Positions 51,494 through 51,855 of a DNA stretch of 51,855 bases are shown here, piece after piece. Below the pieces are notes generated by a model that saw only the letters and a list, made by a program, of their open reading frames with translations, had not been told where the DNA came from and did no database searches. This DNA is from a bacterium (GTDB taxonomy: Bacteria; UBA9089; JASEGY01): positions 1 through 51,855 of the forward strand of contig JBFMHI010000007.1 in NCBI GenBank assembly GCA_040753085.1. Direction: 5' to 3'. Position 1 is the stretch's first letter. Each line of letters opens with the position of its first letter. The position numbers were made by a program, and so were the translations under genes.

Positions 51494-51855
51494 AATCCTA
51501 TTTCTTCTCCCTCGTAGTTATTTTTATCGTTCTTTGTGCCCCGCAGGGGCATGACGGTTTCTCCATCTATCTGTGGTTTTATGCAAAAGCTTGGTTGCAA
51601 AAATTATTGGACTGAATACCCTTCCCTTCAGGTCGAAGTAATTCATCTAATGAACCGTATAGTTAATGGATAACGGTATTGCTTACCTTCATTGGCCGTG
51701 ATAGTTGCAATAATAACTACTACGATGTTAAGGCATTGTCTCATTTCGGTCAGAAACAGCCCTAAAAAGTGGTAACAGTTTTGGCCGAAGAGACAATACG
51801 CCCCTTGTATTTTGAAGGTTGTTTTTTAGACCTTCTGGTGTTACTATACTTTTGC
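51494..51855. other. Terminal non-coding stretch
   Basis: No gene is supported. The last 11 bases (TATACTTTTGC) match the end of element C (29569), so another copy may start at the window edge. Confidence 0.4.

Overview
The window looks like a chromosomal segment of an uncultivated Gram-negative bacterium from a candidate phylum of the FCB/PVC/Desantisbacteria/Poribacteria kind. The phylum is inference. The evidence is a cohesin plus dockerin surface protein ending in a FlgD/T9SS-like NYPNP...NPETW domain, a KpsF arabinose-5-phosphate isomerase and GDP-heptose genes (surface glycan), several B12 or SPASM radical SAM enzymes, many HEPN/MNT and other toxin-antitoxin modules, and dense MITE-like intergenic repeats. 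No rRNA, tRNA or CRISPR array was recognised.

Layout. 1-1980 is decayed DNA: a frameshifted TPR lipoprotein gene, a transposase-like N-terminus joined to the tail of a ribF gene, and two inverted-repeat elements. 1981-13288 (minus strand) is a tight glycan operon: radical SAM/nucleotidyltransferase fusion, GT4, GT2-TPR, GDP-fucose-synthase-like reductase, a His-for-Lys DegT-fold dehydratase, hddC, hddA, a B12 radical SAM enzyme and an SDR. 13504-15469 is an insertion of an archaeal-type ATPase and a MNT/HepT pair. 15781-27908 (minus strand) resumes the glycan locus: split transketolase, AlbA_2 ATPase, a CgeB-like GT-TPR, a radical SAM-TPR, an SDR, a methyltransferase-TPR and a second nucleotidyltransferase/radical SAM fusion. 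28006-31353 is a toxin-antitoxin and repeat zone: truncated MNT copy, hicBA, a HEPN gene broken by a repeat, MNT, and a fused MNT-HepT. 31361-37750 holds kpsF, a winged-helix regulator, an lhgO-like oxidase, mutM, livM and livH. 37802-41088 holds a HigBA-like pair, a PaREP1/HEPN gene, livK and another MNT/HEPN pair. Three copies of one two-hairpin leader precede three of these transcription units. 41617-49308 (plus strand) is a 2563-residue secreted multidomain protein. 49309-51855 is repeats, a retropepsin-like protein and a radical SAM gene with an internal deletion.

How the genes fit together. HddA and HddC suggest a GDP-activated manno-heptose. The split transketolase could supply sedoheptulose-7-phosphate. 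The ColD-like dehydratase and the Fcl-like epimerase/reductase would then make a deoxy sugar, but no 4,6-dehydratase, GmhA or GmhB is present here. Glycosyltransferases, a methyltransferase and radical SAM enzymes would assemble and decorate the glycan. Four of these unrelated enzymes carry the same C-terminal TPR cassette, which suggests a shared docking partner.

The most unusual items are the TPR cassette shared by unrelated enzymes, the three-copy leader with a compensatory base-pair change, the single-chain MNT-HepT, the His-for-Lys sugar dehydratase next to GDP-heptose genes, and the paired nucleotidyltransferase/radical SAM fusions.
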